DNA of 64,000 nucleotides from Cohnella xylanilytica (GCF_014212175.1 NZ_JACJVR010000077.1:1-64000), one strand, 5' to 3'. Shown: positions 33,807-43,067, counted from the first letter of the stretch. The notes: generated from the sequence alone by a model not told the origin. Made by a program: numbers and translations.

Positions 33807-36800
33807 GTGAGAAGGAGGACAGCCAGCCTGCTGCTCTGTCTGACGCTTATGCTCGGAATGATTCCCCTGTTCCCGGCGAGGGGGCAGGCGGCGGGACCGG
33901 GCGCGATCGAACCGCAGCTGCTGGCCGGCTACTATCATAGCGTGGCGCTGGCGAGCGACGGCAAGGTCTGGAACTGGGGAGGCAACGAGTTCGGAGGCCT
34001 CGGCAACGGGTCGACGACGAACCGGTCGGCTCCGGTGGCTCCGACAGGCATGACCGATGTGAAAATGATCGCGGCCGGCGTCCGCAACACCTTCGCGGTG
34101 AAGAACGACGGCACTCTCTGGGCGTGGGGATCGAACGTCAACGGGCAGTTGGGAGACGGCACGACGACGGACCGGCTCAAGCCCGTGCTCATCGGCGGGA
34201 TCGGCGGAGTCAAGTCCATCTCCGGCGGCATCGGCTATCATACGCTTGCCGTGAAGGAGGACGGAACGGTCTGGGCTTGGGGGCTCAACAGCAGCGGCGA
34301 ACTCGGCGACGGGACGACAACGAATCGGGAGACGCCGATTCAAGTGCCCGGGCTGACGGGCGTGAAGGCCGTGTCCGCCGGAGGGTATCACAGCTTGGCC
34401 CTCAAGGAGGACGGAACGGTCTGGGCGTGGGGCAACGCCGACGAAGGCGAGATGGGCAACGGCACGGAGATCGATGCCCAATTGACGCCCGTTCAGGTGC
34501 AGGGGCTGACCGACGTCGTCGCGATCAGCGCCGGCAATTACCATAACTTCGCCATCAAGAAGGACGGTACGCTGTGGGGATGGGGAGACAACAACAATGG
34601 CCGGCTGGGCGACGGGACGGGCCAAAAGCGGAAAACCCCCGTGCCGATCACCGCGCTGGGCAACAACGTCGCGGCCGTGTCCGCCGGCGGCTTCCACAGC
34701 CTGGCCTTGACCAAGGACGGGACGGTCTGGGCTTGGGGCTTCAACGGCCAGAGCCAGCTGGGGATCGGCAATACGACGAGCCAGTCGCTGCCGCAGCAAG
34801 TTCCGGGACTGAGCGGCGTGACCCGGATCGCGGCGGGTGCCTTCCACAGCTTGGCGATGACGAGCGAAGGCATGGTTTGGGGCTGGGGCTACAACGGCTA
34901 CGGGCAATTGGGCAACGGCAACTTCAACTCGAAGAGCTTGCCCTCGCTCGGCGCGGCGGTGTTGGATACGAGTCCTCCGACGGTCGCGAACGGAACCCTG
35001 ACGGTGTCCTCCGTGGGAGAGACCGAAGTCTCCTTGAGCTGGGAGAAAGCGACGGACAACATGACGGCGCAGGGCGACCTGGAGTACCTCGTCTATCTGT
35101 CCAAGGAGGACAACATCGGCACGGTCGGGACGATCGAGAACGGCCGGCCGTTCGGCGACTACGAGCCGGACATCGACTCGGCGACGATTACCGGCCTGAT
35201 CCCGGGAACGACGTATTATATCAACGTTCTCGTTGCGGATTATTTCGGGGAATCCAGCGTGTATACGGCGACGAAGGTCACGACGAAGGGGTATTATAAG
35301 GTTCTTTATTACGGCAACGGGAATACCGGAGGCAGCGCTCCTTCGGACCTGAAGGTCTACCGGGAAGGCGAGACGGCGACCGTCCTCGGCAACGACGGGG
35401 GACTCGCGAGAGACGGGTATACGTTCGTCGGCTGGAATACGATGGCCGACGGCAAGGGGACCCGGTATTCGGCGGGAGATCCGATGACGTTCGGAGCCGC
35501 CGACGCGAAGCTGTACGCCGACTGGTTGAAGAATCCGACGTTTTCGGTCATTTATCACGGCAACGGCAGCACGGGCGGCACGGTTCCGGCGGACCCTGCC
35601 GAGTACGAGAAGGACGAGACGGCGACGGTTCTCGGGAATGACGGAGGGCTGACGAAGCCCGGCCATACGTTCGCGGGCTGGAATACGGCCGCGGACGGCA
35701 GCGGGACAAGCTATGCGGCCGGGGACGCGATTCCGATCGGAACGGCCGACGTCGATCTATATGCCGTGTGGACGAAGAATCCGACGTTTTCGGTGATTTA
35801 TCACGGCAACGGCAGCACGGGCGGTACGGTTCCGACGGATGGGAATGCGTACGAGAAGGACGCAACGGCGACCGTGATGGGCAACGAGGGCGGACTGGAA
35901 AAGGACGGCTTCGCGTTCGCGGGCTGGAACACGGCGGCGGATGGAAGCGGGACGAGTTACGCGGAAGGGGATACGTTCCAGATGGGGACGGCCGACGTCG
36001 AGCTGTACGCCGTGTGGACGGAGAATCCGCCGCCAACGGATCCACCTCCGACCGATCCGCCGCCAACCGATCCGCCGGCAGACCCGACGTACGGCGTGGT
36101 TTACCATGGCAATGGCCATACGGGCGGGACGGTACCGGTGGACGGAGCGTCTTACAAGTCGGGCGATACGGTAACTGTAAGGAGCCAAAATGGGTTAACG
36201 AAGGACGGCTTCGACTTCGCGGGCTGGAACACGGCGGCGGATGGAAGCGGGACGAGTTACGCGGAAGGGGATACGTTCCAGATGGGGACGGCCGACGTCG
36301 AGCTGTACGCCGTGTGGACGGAGAATCCGCCGCCGACCGATCCGCCGCCGACGGACCCTCCTCCAACGGACCCTCCTCCAACGGACCCTCCGCCAACCGA
36401 TCCGCCGGCAGACCCGACGTACGGAGTGGTTTACCATGGCAACGGCAACACGGGCGGCACGGTTCCGGTCGATAAAGCATCGTACAAGTCGGGCGATACG
36501 GTAACCGTAAGAAGCCAGAACGGGTTAACGAAGGACGGCTTCGCGTTCGCGGGCTGGAGCACGGCGGCGGACGGAAGCGGGACGAATTACGCGGCAGGCG
36601 ATACGTTCGAGATGGGAACGACCAACGTCGATCTGTACGCCGTGTGGACGGAGAATCCGCCGCCAACGGACCCTCCTCCAACGGACCCTCCGCCAACCGA
36701 TCCGCCGGCAGACCCGACGTACACCGTGGTCTACCATGGCAACGGCAACACGGGCGGCATGGTTCCGGTCGATAAAGCGTCTTACAAGTCGGGCGATACG

Positions 36801-38618
36801 GTAACCGTAAGAAGCCAGAACGGGTTAACGAAGGACGGCTTCGCGTTCGCGGGCTGGAACATGGCGGCGGACGGAAGCGGGACGAGTTATGCAGCAGGCG
36901 ATACGTTCCGGATGGGAACGTCCGACGCCCATCTCTTCGCGGTCTGGACGCTGAGAGAGCCGGACGACCGTTCGGCGGCTTTGACGAACTTGGTCTTGTC
37001 GGCCGGAACGTTGAGCCCCTCCTTCGATAAACAAACGGCTTCCTATTCGGCCAGGGTCGGAAGCGGAGTAAAGGCGATCCAACTCCTCCCGACCGCCTCC
37101 GACGCGGACTCGACGATTACGGCCAGCGTGTACGATACGCGGGGCCGGCTGCTGCAAGGGCCGCTGCGGATCGAGAGCGGGAAGGAATCCGAGGGCATCG
37201 GCCTGGCCGTCGGAGCGAACCTGATCCTGCTGACGGTCAACCTGAGGAACGCGGAGTCTATGACGTATACGCTCGCCGTGACGCGAAGCTCCCCGCCCGC
37301 CGAATCCGGCGGCTCGGCGGGACCGGCGGAGCCTCTGCCGGAGAGCCGAACCGGCCTGACGGTGCTGGTGGACGGCTTGCCGCGGGAGGAGATCGCCTAC
37401 GCGGAGGAGACGACCGAAGAGGGGCGCACATCGCTCACGGTGAAGCTCGATAGCGGGCGCTTGAACGTTTATCTGGCCGAATCCGGTTCCGACGCTCGAG
37501 TCCTTATCCCCGTCTCGAAGGAGACGGACGAGGTGTCCGCCGAGCTGGACGGGGAGACTGTTCGAGCTCTGCTCGAGAAGCGGGCCGAAGTCGAGATTCG
37601 CACGCCCAGAGGCAGCTATACGCTGCCCGCGTCGGCCGTCGGGATCGACCGGTTGGCCGCCCGCTTCGGAGAGGAGACGAAGCCCGAAGACATCCGGGTT
37701 CGCGTGCTCATCCGCTCCGGCGACGCAGAGGCCTTGAACCGGCTGAAGGCTGCCGGCGAACGCGAAGGATTCGGCGTCGTCGCTTCTCCCGTCGAGTTCG
37801 AGGCAACGGCCTCGCACGGGGGGCAGACGATCGCGCTCGACCGGTACGGCGCGTTCGTGCGGCGGGAGATCCCGCTGCCGGAGGGCGCAACGGCCGGCCG
37901 ATCGTTGACGGCCGTCGTTCTGGACGAGGACGGCAGCGTCCGCCATGCCCCGACGACGATCGAGACCCGCGACGGGAAGACGTACGCGGTCGTCCATAGT
38001 CTCGCCGACAGCACGTACGCTCTGGTGTCCTATTCGAAAGCTTTCGAGGATATGAACGGACACTGGGCCTCCGAGGCGGTGGCGAATCTGGCTTCGCGGC
38101 TGATCGTCGCCGGCGCGGACGCGAACCGGTTCCGTCCGGACGCAACCGTATCCCGCGCGGAATTCGCGGCGATCGTCGTTCGGGCTCTCGGCCTGTCCGA
38201 CCGGGGCGACGCGTCCGCAACATTCCGCGACGTCGAGGGAAGCGCCTGGTATTCGGGCGCCGTCGCCCAAGCCGCGGAACTAGGGCTTCTCCAAGGCTAC
38301 GAGGACGGCAGCTTCCGGCCGACGGACGCGCTGACCCGCGAGGGTGCCGTCGCCATTCTCGCGCGCGTCATGGAGCTCGCCGGGCTGGACGTCGCGGCAA
38401 GCGACGATGACGTGCAAGCCGCGCTCGGCTCGTTCCGCGACGGAAGCCGCGTCGGCGGCTGGGCGAAGCCGGCGATGGCCGCCGCGATCCGGCGGGGATT
38501 GGTCAACGGCTCGTCGGGGGAGCTCCATCCGCAAGGCCAACTGACGAGAGCCGAGACGGCCGTCATGGTCGAGAGGCTGCTGATCGAAGCGGGGCTGATC
38601 GACGGCCCTTCCGAATAG
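33807..38618 (+). CDS. Giant S-layer-anchored surface protein: RCC1 repeats, Fn3, six InlB-type B repeats, SLH
   Basis: 1603 residues, GTG start with GGAGGG 7 bases upstream. Signal peptide to about 30. Seven RCC1-type repeats at about 33-385 (each GxxHSLALxxDGTVWAWGxNxxGQLGxG) form a predicted beta-propeller. A fibronectin type III-like domain lies at about 393-495. Six Listeria-Bacteroides (InlB B/Flg_new) repeats follow (YHGNGxTGGTVP ... AGWNTAADGSGTSY ... LYAVWT), the last four joined by PPPTD linkers of 3, 5 and 3 units. A cadherin-like sandwich lies near 1057-1150, then an unrecognised region and three SLH domains (about 1411-1600) that bind wall polymer. Adhesin or surface-binding role by family resemblance. 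Repeats are nearly identical at DNA level. Monocistronic. Confidence 0.92.
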   Translation: MRRRTASLLLCLTLMLGMIPLFPARGQAAGPGAIEPQLLAGYYHSVALASDGKVWNWGGNEFGGLGNGSTTNRSAPVAPTGMTDVKMIAAGVRNTFAVKNDGTLWAWGSNVNGQLGDGTTTDRLKPVLIGGIGGVKSISGGIGYHTLAVKEDGTVWAWGLNSSGELGDGTTTNRETPIQVPGLTGVKAVSAGGYHSLALKEDGTVWAWGNADEGEMGNGTEIDAQLTPVQVQGLTDVVAISAGNYHNFAIKKDGTLWGWGDNNNGRLGDGTGQKRKTPVPITALGNNVAAVSAGGFHSLALTKDGTVWAWGFNGQSQLGIGNTTSQSLPQQVPGLSGVTRIAAGAFHSLAMTSEGMVWGWGYNGYGQLGNGNFNSKSLPSLGAAVLDTSPPTVANGTLTVSSVGETEVSLSWEKATDNMTAQGDLEYLVYLSKEDNIGTVGTIENGRPFGDYEPDIDSATITGLIPGTTYYINVLVADYFGESSVYTATKVTTKGYYKVLYYGNGNTGGSAPSDLKVYREGETATVLGNDGGLARDGYTFVGWNTMADGKGTRYSAGDPMTFGAADAKLYADWLKNPTFSVIYHGNGSTGGTVPADPAEYEKDETATVLGNDGGLTKPGHTFAGWNTAADGSGTSYAAGDAIPIGTADVDLYAVWTKNPTFSVIYHGNGSTGGTVPTDGNAYEKDATATVMGNEGGLEKDGFAFAGWNTAADGSGTSYAEGDTFQMGTADVELYAVWTENPPPTDPPPTDPPPTDPPADPTYGVVYHGNGHTGGTVPVDGASYKSGDTVTVRSQNGLTKDGFDFAGWNTAADGSGTSYAEGDTFQMGTADVELYAVWTENPPPTDPPPTDPPPTDPPPTDPPPTDPPADPTYGVVYHGNGNTGGTVPVDKASYKSGDTVTVRSQNGLTKDGFAFAGWSTAADGSGTNYAAGDTFEMGTTNVDLYAVWTENPPPTDPPPTDPPPTDPPADPTYTVVYHGNGNTGGMVPVDKASYKSGDTVTVRSQNGLTKDGFAFAGWNMAADGSGTSYAAGDTFRMGTSDAHLFAVWTLREPDDRSAALTNLVLSAGTLSPSFDKQTASYSARVGSGVKAIQLLPTASDADSTITASVYDTRGRLLQGPLRIESGKESEGIGLAVGANLILLTVNLRNAESMTYTLAVTRSSPPAESGGSAGPAEPLPESRTGLTVLVDGLPREEIAYAEETTEEGRTSLTVKLDSGRLNVYLAESGSDARVLIPVSKETDEVSAELDGETVRALLEKRAEVEIRTPRGSYTLPASAVGIDRLAARFGEETKPEDIRVRVLIRSGDAEALNRLKAAGEREGFGVVASPVEFEATASHGGQTIALDRYGAFVRREIPLPEGATAGRSLTAVVLDEDGSVRHAPTTIETRDGKTYAVVHSLADSTYALVSYSKAFEDMNGHWASEAVANLASRLIVAGADANRFRPDATVSRAEFAAIVVRALGLSDRGDASATFRDVEGSAWYSGAVAQAAELGLLQGYEDGSFRPTDALTREGAVAILARVMELAGLDVAASDDDVQAALGSFRDGSRVGGWAKPAMAAAIRRGLVNGSSGELHPQGQLTRAETAVMVERLLIEAGLIDGPSE
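35916..36334 (+). repeat. Near-perfect internal duplication in the surface-protein gene
   Basis: About 119 bases at 35916-36034 recur without visible change at 36216-36334, offset exactly 300 bases. Related, less exact copies follow to about 36955. The blocks encode the second half of the InlB-type repeat and the start of the proline-threonine linker. Confidence 0.85.
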
Positions 38619-38624
38619 AACGAG

Positions 38625-38652
38625 AGAGAGCCGGCCGCGAGGCCGGCTCTCT
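38625..38652 (+). terminator. Hairpin after the surface-protein gene
   Basis: AGAGAGCCGGCC, a GCGA loop and GGCCGGCTCTCT form a perfect 12-pair stem 6 bases after the stop. The T tract is poor (TTC), so termination efficiency is uncertain. Confidence 0.6.
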
Positions 38653-38725
38653 TCGCGTCGGAATCCGACCCGGCGGACAGCGCCTCGGCGTCTTCATTCC
38701 GCAAGCCGGAGAGCGATCCGGGCTA

Positions 38726-38734
38726 TGCTATAAT
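38726..38734 (+). promoter_or_regulatory. Extended -10 promoter
   Basis: TG-C-TATAAT, 34 bases before the start of the next gene. There is no matching -35 hexamer. Confidence 0.55.
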
Positions 38735-38768
38735 GGGAAGACGACTTTCCACCATTTGGAGGCCTATG

Positions 38769-39254
38769 ATGCTGACATTCGAAGAGAAGCTTGCGATCGC
38801 CGATTCCTTCCCCGAGCTGGAGCGCCGGCCGGTGTCCCTCGGACGGATCAATTACCATTACGAACAGAGCGCCTACGAGAAAAAAACGGTCGTGTACCAC
38901 CTGCATCCGAACGGCAACGGATACGTCTACGCGGGGGAGCTGCCGGAGGGCTCCGGCTACGTCATGGACGACAAGGGCTACGTCAACATCCGCGACTTCT
39001 CCGCGGAGGAGATGAAGGCGCTCATCGCCCGGTCGATCCGGTCGCTGACCGGAGCGGGCGCAGCCCCGTCGACGGAAGCGGAGCCTTCCGCAGAGGAGAC
39101 GTGGATCAACGCGAAGAAGCAGAAGCTCAGCCTGAAGTTCGAGGAAGAAGACGGCATGTGGTACCTATTCGCGGGCCTGAATCTGGAAGCGGCTTTCGAG
39201 ACTTACGAGGAAGCGAAAGAGTACCTGGCCGACGAGGGCTTCGCCCGCGCCTGA
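38769..39254 (+). CDS. Uncharacterised soluble protein
   Basis: 161 residues, no signal peptide or membrane segment. The N-terminal half (YEKKTVVYHLHPNGNGYVYAGELPEGSGYVMDDKGYVNIRDFSAEEMKALI) looks like one compact alpha/beta domain. A short Ala/Pro/Glu linker leads to a second half (AKKQKLSLKFEEEDGMWYLFAGLNLEAAFETYEEAKEYL). I know of no function. Start: ATG at 38769 is 6 bases after GGAGG, and the adjacent ATG at 38766 is only 3 away. It has its own promoter. Confidence 0.75.
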   Translation: MLTFEEKLAIADSFPELERRPVSLGRINYHYEQSAYEKKTVVYHLHPNGNGYVYAGELPEGSGYVMDDKGYVNIRDFSAEEMKALIARSIRSLTGAGAAPSTEAEPSAEETWINAKKQKLSLKFEEEDGMWYLFAGLNLEAAFETYEEAKEYLADEGFARA

Positions 39255-39370
39255 CGGCGCTCGCGAATGTCATTTATTACCGCGGCTTCGTTCGGGGATC
39301 GGTGCAACTTCGGTTCGGGTTCCGCCGTCGATATCGGTGAAGGTTGAACGATCAAGGGAGAGGATAGGAC

Positions 39371-40513
39371 ATGAGACAACAATGGATGAACGGGTCCGGC
39401 CAAGAAGAGACGCCGGCCTTGAACCGCAAGGGCAAACGGAACCTGCTGCTGCTCGCGCTGGCCGTGGCGATGGGGGCTTCTCCGGCGGCCGCCGGACTGT
39501 CGGCCGAGAAGGCATCGGCTGCCGCGCCCGCGTACAAGATCATCTCCCAGGCGTTCAAGATCGACGGACGGGCGTTGTCGATATCGGCTCTGAATACCGA
39601 CAACACGACTTACGTGGCTCTGCGCGTGCTGAGCGAGAATCTCGGGCTCCAGACGAAGTGGGACAAGGCGAAGCAGACGGTGACGGTGACCGGGCACGGG
39701 CGCGTGCTGGTCATGAATCTGAAGACGGGCGAGACGCGGCTGAACGACCAGGCGATCTACGGATTGCCCGCGATCGTGCAGGACAATACGACCTATCTGC
39801 CGTTCCGCTTCTTGATGGAGCGGCTGGGGTACAGCATCGGCTACGACGCCGCGACCCGCGGCATCGAGGTCGTGAAGATCAAGGAGAACGACCTGAAGAT
39901 CGGCACGGTTACGATCGCGCAGAGCGACGCCAAGAAGGCGTTGACGCTCGAGGTCAACTATCCGCAGATCTCCGGCCTCGCCGACGCGGCCGTGCAGAAG
40001 AAGATCAACGATTATCTGAAGTCGGAAGCCGAAGCCCACGCGAAGTACGGCAGGGAGACGCTCGAGGAGGCGGCCAAGGCGAACGCCGAATACGCCGCGG
40101 ACAATCCGGGCGAGCGACTGCTGCCGGTCAGCTATCAAGGCTCGTATTACGTGACGTACAACGAGAACGGGAAGCTTAGCCTGTACGTCGACTATTACGA
40201 GTATACCGGCGGCGCCCACGGCGGAACGGTCCGCGTGCCCTACACGTTCGACCTCTCTACCGGCACTCTACTGACGCTGAAGGAAGCGGCCCGGAACAAC
40301 GCCGATTACGTCAAGATCATTAACGCGGCGATCCGGGAAGGGATCAAGAAGCAGAACCTGGAGCCGCTTCTGAACCCGTTCGAGACGATCGAGCCCGACC
40401 GGCCGTTCTACTTGAACCATAACGGACTTGTCGTCTATTTCGAGCAATACGAATACACTCCGTACGCGGCGGGGATGCCGGAATTCGTCATTCCGCTGAA
40501 GTCGTTCGGCTGA
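39371..40513 (+). CDS. Secreted protein with copper-amine-oxidase-like stalk domain and DUF4163/DUF3298-type C-terminus
   Basis: 380 residues. Basic N-terminus and signal peptide (NLLLLALAVAMGASPAAAG), then the stalk domain (DNTTYVALRVLSENLGLQTKWDKAKQTVTV, TTYLPFRFLMERLGYSIGYD) at about 65-170. The C-terminal region from about 185 (VNYPQISGLADAAVQKKINDYLK, YYEYTGGAHGGTVRVPYTFDLSTGTLLTLKE, VVYFEQYEYTPYAAGMPEFVIPL) matches the DUF4163 plus DUF3298 pair of RsiV- and PdaC-like extracellular proteins. In RsiV that module binds lysozyme, but here no sigma factor or deacetylase domain is present. AGGGAGAGGA precedes ATG 39371. Confidence 0.85.
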   Translation: MRQQWMNGSGQEETPALNRKGKRNLLLLALAVAMGASPAAAGLSAEKASAAAPAYKIISQAFKIDGRALSISALNTDNTTYVALRVLSENLGLQTKWDKAKQTVTVTGHGRVLVMNLKTGETRLNDQAIYGLPAIVQDNTTYLPFRFLMERLGYSIGYDAATRGIEVVKIKENDLKIGTVTIAQSDAKKALTLEVNYPQISGLADAAVQKKINDYLKSEAEAHAKYGRETLEEAAKANAEYAADNPGERLLPVSYQGSYYVTYNENGKLSLYVDYYEYTGGAHGGTVRVPYTFDLSTGTLLTLKEAARNNADYVKIINAAIREGIKKQNLEPLLNPFETIEPDRPFYLNHNGLVVYFEQYEYTPYAAGMPEFVIPLKSFG

Positions 40514-40599
40514 CGCCGGGGAAGAAGGAGCTCCCCTCTTGCGCATCGGCGGGCGATGGGATATTCTGTGAGTAAGATTCGATATTCGTGGCGAAGCAT

Positions 40600-40634
40600 G
40601 CCCGAACGGCAACCGCGTCAAGCGCGGTTCTGTT
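40600..40634 (+). terminator. Rho-independent terminator of the stalk-domain protein gene
   Basis: GCCCGAACGGCAACCGCG and CGCGGTTCTGTTCGGGC pair with few mismatches around TCAAG, followed by TTTTT. Its presence inside the longer reading frame from 40588 argues for the downstream start of the next gene. Confidence 0.8.
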
Positions 40635-40674
40635 CGGGCTTTTTGCCGTGCCGCGGAAGCAGGGGGGATTCGGA

Positions 40675-41091
40675 ATGCATCCGAACGCGAAGCGATGGGT
40701 GGAGCGCCATTTGAGGGCGGAAGAGGCGGAACGGTTCCGGCGGGAGCTGGAGATTTTCCTGGGGGAGGTGTTGGGGCCGCTGCTCGGGCATAACTTCAGG
40801 GGACTTCAGGCGGGCTATCCGTATCTTCACATCCCGATCGACGGCGTTCTCTACCTGCGGTACGTCAAGCGCGGCCGGAAGCCGGCGGCGTTCCAGCTGA
40901 TCGGCCGGGCGCTGACGGAAGGGACCGACGGCGAGCGGCGGTACCGGAAGGCGCTCGATCAATACAACACGCTGTCGCTCGACGGCTGGGCCGTTCTGGG
41001 ATTTACAAGCGATAATCTGACGGACGATCTGCCGACGTGCCGGGAATTCGTCGGTCGAATGCTCGGTACGGACGCCGGGGGAGGGGAATAA
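40675..41091 (+). CDS. Uncharacterised small protein
   Basis: 138 residues, soluble, basic. The core LLGHNFRGLQAGYPYLHIPIDGVLYLRYVKRGRKPAAFQLIGRALTEG looks like an alpha/beta domain. YNTLSLDGWAVLGFTSDNLTDDLPTCREFVGRML follows. No family recognised. I start at ATG 40675 (MHPNAKRWV), 7 bases after AGGGGGG, and not at the upstream 40588 frame, which runs across a terminator. Convergent with the SDR gene, only 18 bases between stops. Confidence 0.72.
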   Translation: MHPNAKRWVERHLRAEEAERFRRELEIFLGEVLGPLLGHNFRGLQAGYPYLHIPIDGVLYLRYVKRGRKPAAFQLIGRALTEGTDGERRYRKALDQYNTLSLDGWAVLGFTSDNLTDDLPTCREFVGRMLGTDAGGGE

Positions 41092-41109
41092 GGAGCGCGA
41101 AGGGCTTCT

Positions 41110-41964
41110 TCAGAGAAGAGCCTCGGCGAATCCCGTCCGCCAAGTCGGGTACAGCGGCTCCCAGCCGAATTCCCGGCGAGCCTTCGCATTGGAAGCGCCG
41201 CGCTCCCACGGGGCGCCGTCCGGTCCGGCCGCCGGGGCGGGGGCGCCGAGGAGACGGGCGTACTCGGGGAGCCATTCGGCGCCCGCGGCCGGCTCGTCGT
41301 CGACGACGTTCACCGCTCCGGAAGGCCACTTCAGGGCGAGGACGGCGGCGCGGGCCGCGTCTTCCACGTGCAGGAAGGAGGTAACGCCGCCCGCGGCGGG
41401 AAGCTGCCCGAGCCGGACCTGCTCCGCCATGAAGCCGCCGCGCTCGTACCAGGTGCCGGGGCCGTAGAACATTCCGTACCGCAGGATGACGTGGTCCGGA
41501 ATCTCGGCCGCCGCCCGCTCCATCGCGACGATGCCTTCGATCGTCGTGCTCCGCGGCGGCGGGGCGGAGACGTCGAGCGGCGTCTCTTCGCCGGCGGGGC
41601 CGGTTCCCGGCTCGTACGCCCAGGCGATGCTCTGCACGACGAACTTCCGGACGCCCGTCTCCAGCGCGGCGTCGACCAGGTTGCGGGTCCCCTCGATGCG
41701 GATGCGGGAGTTGTCCGCGAAGTTCCGGCTCGCCAGCGAGGTGAGCTGGTGAACGATCGCGTCCGGCCGGGCTGCGGCGACGGCGGCCCGGACGGCTTCG
41801 CGATCCAGCGCGTCGGCGACGACGCCTTGGGCTCCCATCTCGCGGATCGCGGGAAGGCTGGCGGCGCTGCGGGTCATCGCGATCACTTCGTGACCGGCCT
41901 TCGCAAGCCGGGGAACGAGCAAGCGGCCGACCGCGCCGGTCGCTCCGGCAAGAATTATTTTCAT
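41110..41964 (-). CDS. NAD-dependent epimerase/dehydratase family protein (atypical SDR)
   Basis: 284 residues. Extended-SDR Rossmann start (KIILAGATGAVGRLLVPRLAKAGHEV), nucleotide-binding block DAIVHQLTSLAS, then FVVQSIAWAYEPG and ILRYGMFYGPGTWYE. The canonical YxxxK active site is not evident, so catalytic activity on sugars is uncertain. It may be an NADP-binding regulator- or reductase-like member. AGGAGG before ATG 41964. Divergent from the NrtR-type gene, so its promoter region includes the operator at 42067-42090. Confidence 0.85.
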   Translation of the reverse strand: MKIILAGATGAVGRLLVPRLAKAGHEVIAMTRSAASLPAIREMGAQGVVADALDREAVRAAVAAARPDAIVHQLTSLASRNFADNSRIRIEGTRNLVDAALETGVRKFVVQSIAWAYEPGTGPAGEETPLDVSAPPPRSTTIEGIVAMERAAAEIPDHVILRYGMFYGPGTWYERGGFMAEQVRLGQLPAAGGVTSFLHVEDAARAAVLALKWPSGAVNVVDDEPAAGAEWLPEYARLLGAPAPAAGPDGAPWERGASNAKARREFGWEPLYPTWRTGFAEALL

Positions 41965-42066
41965 GGATGAATTCCTCCTTGTAGCGATTAGGATGCGACT
42001 TTCTTAAAGATAGACAATCGGCAAGTGCGGATTGTGACGGGTTCGGCGGGGAATTTCGACTCATTT

Positions 42067-42090
42067 TATAAAGTCATATTGACAATATTA
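42067..42090. promoter_or_regulatory. Candidate NrtR operator 1, overlapping the -35 box
   Basis: AGTC-ATATT-GACAAT contains the palindrome GTC-N5-GAC (42073-42083). A very similar element lies before nadV. It covers the -35 hexamer of the promoter at 42079-42107, a position for direct autorepression. Confidence 0.6.
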
Positions 42091-42107
42091 ATTCCGAGAC
42101 GTATACT
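42079..42107 (+). promoter_or_regulatory. Sigma-A promoter of the NrtR-type regulator gene
   Basis: Perfect TTGACA, a 17-base spacer, and TATACT. The start codon is 23 bases downstream of the -10 box. Confidence 0.8.
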
Positions 42108-42130
42108 GAGTTCATCAAGGGGGTTGCCAA

Positions 42131-42904
42131 ATGAAGCCAACGAAGACCTATCGCACGCCGGACGGATTGCCGGTAGACATCGCGATCTTCACGATTCGGT
42201 CCCGGACGAAGCCGGGCAACTACAAGACGCTGGCCGACCGCCGCCTGAACGTCCTGCTCGTCCGGCGAAGCCGCTCTTCCGAAGCTTACCCCGGGTATTG
42301 GGCGCTGCCGGGCGGATTCTCCGACGAGAACGAGACGCTGCTGGAAGCCGCCTACCGCGAGCTGAAGGAAGAGACGAACGTCGACCGCGAGGTGCGGATC
42401 GAGCAGATCAAGACGGTGTACTATCCGGGACGAGACCCGCGGGGCTGGATGCCCTCCGTCGTCTACGCCGCTCTCGTGAAGGAAGAGTACCTGCTGAACC
42501 TGGCCGCGGACACCGACGCCGACGAGGTCGCCCTGTTCGACATCGAAGAGGCGCTGGGCATGAAGCTGGCCTTCGATCACAACGATCTTCTGAAGGACGC
42601 CCTGGCGTTCGTCCGGGCGCAGATGATGACGACGACGATCGCGAAGGAGTTCCTGCCGGACGAGTTCACGATCCGGGAGCTGTACCAGGTGATCCGGACG
42701 GTCGTTCCCGGCTTCGAGGAGGACATCGCCAACTTCAAGCGGAACCTGCTCGCGACGAAGACCCGGCAGGGCTTGATCGAGGAGGCGAGGGGAGAGGACG
42801 GGAAGCCGATGACGACGGACCGCAACTCCAACCGGCCCGCGCAGCTGTACCGGTTCTCCGGCTACGAGCCGAGAATCTCGATTTACAATTCGGGGATGTT
42901 CTGA
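42131..42904 (+). CDS. nrtR: NrtR-type Nudix/winged-helix regulator of NAD metabolism
   Basis: 257 residues. N-terminal Nudix domain with the box GGFSDENETLLEAAYRELKEETNV: all catalytic Glu and Arg positions are kept but the late Gly is Asn. The C-terminal winged helix (FTIRELYQVIRTVVPGFEEDIANFKRNLL, TRQGLIEEA, RPAQLYRF) is typical of NrtR. Known family behaviour is repression of NAD-synthesis genes, relieved by ADP-ribose. Here the gene precedes nadV and an NMN adenylyltransferase, and both transcription units have the same palindrome, so self-regulation and control of NAD salvage are well supported. AGGGGGTT precedes ATG 42131. A pure Nudix hydrolase is the alternative. Confidence 0.87.
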   Translation: MKPTKTYRTPDGLPVDIAIFTIRSRTKPGNYKTLADRRLNVLLVRRSRSSEAYPGYWALPGGFSDENETLLEAAYRELKEETNVDREVRIEQIKTVYYPGRDPRGWMPSVVYAALVKEEYLLNLAADTDADEVALFDIEEALGMKLAFDHNDLLKDALAFVRAQMMTTTIAKEFLPDEFTIRELYQVIRTVVPGFEEDIANFKRNLLATKTRQGLIEEARGEDGKPMTTDRNSNRPAQLYRFSGYEPRISIYNSGMF

Positions 42905-43020
42905 TCGGGGCGGAACGCTTCGGCGCTCCGCTCGGACCGGAATCTCGTTCTCCGAGAACGTCCCGCATCGGCGCGGCCGCGCGGCCGCGAATGGTGCTGT
43001 AACCCCTTCCCACGCCTGTT

Positions 43021-43042
43021 TATATAGTCGATATGACAATTA
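43021..43042. promoter_or_regulatory. Candidate NrtR operator 2, upstream of nadV
   Basis: ATAGTC-GATAT-GACAATTA has the same GTC-N5-GAC core (43027-43037) and the same AGTC/GACAAT flanks as operator 1. It lies 31 bases before the nadV start, next to the ribosome site, where bound protein would block initiation or elongation. Confidence 0.6.
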
Positions 43043-43067
43043 AAATCCTTTTGAGGAGGAACCACCA

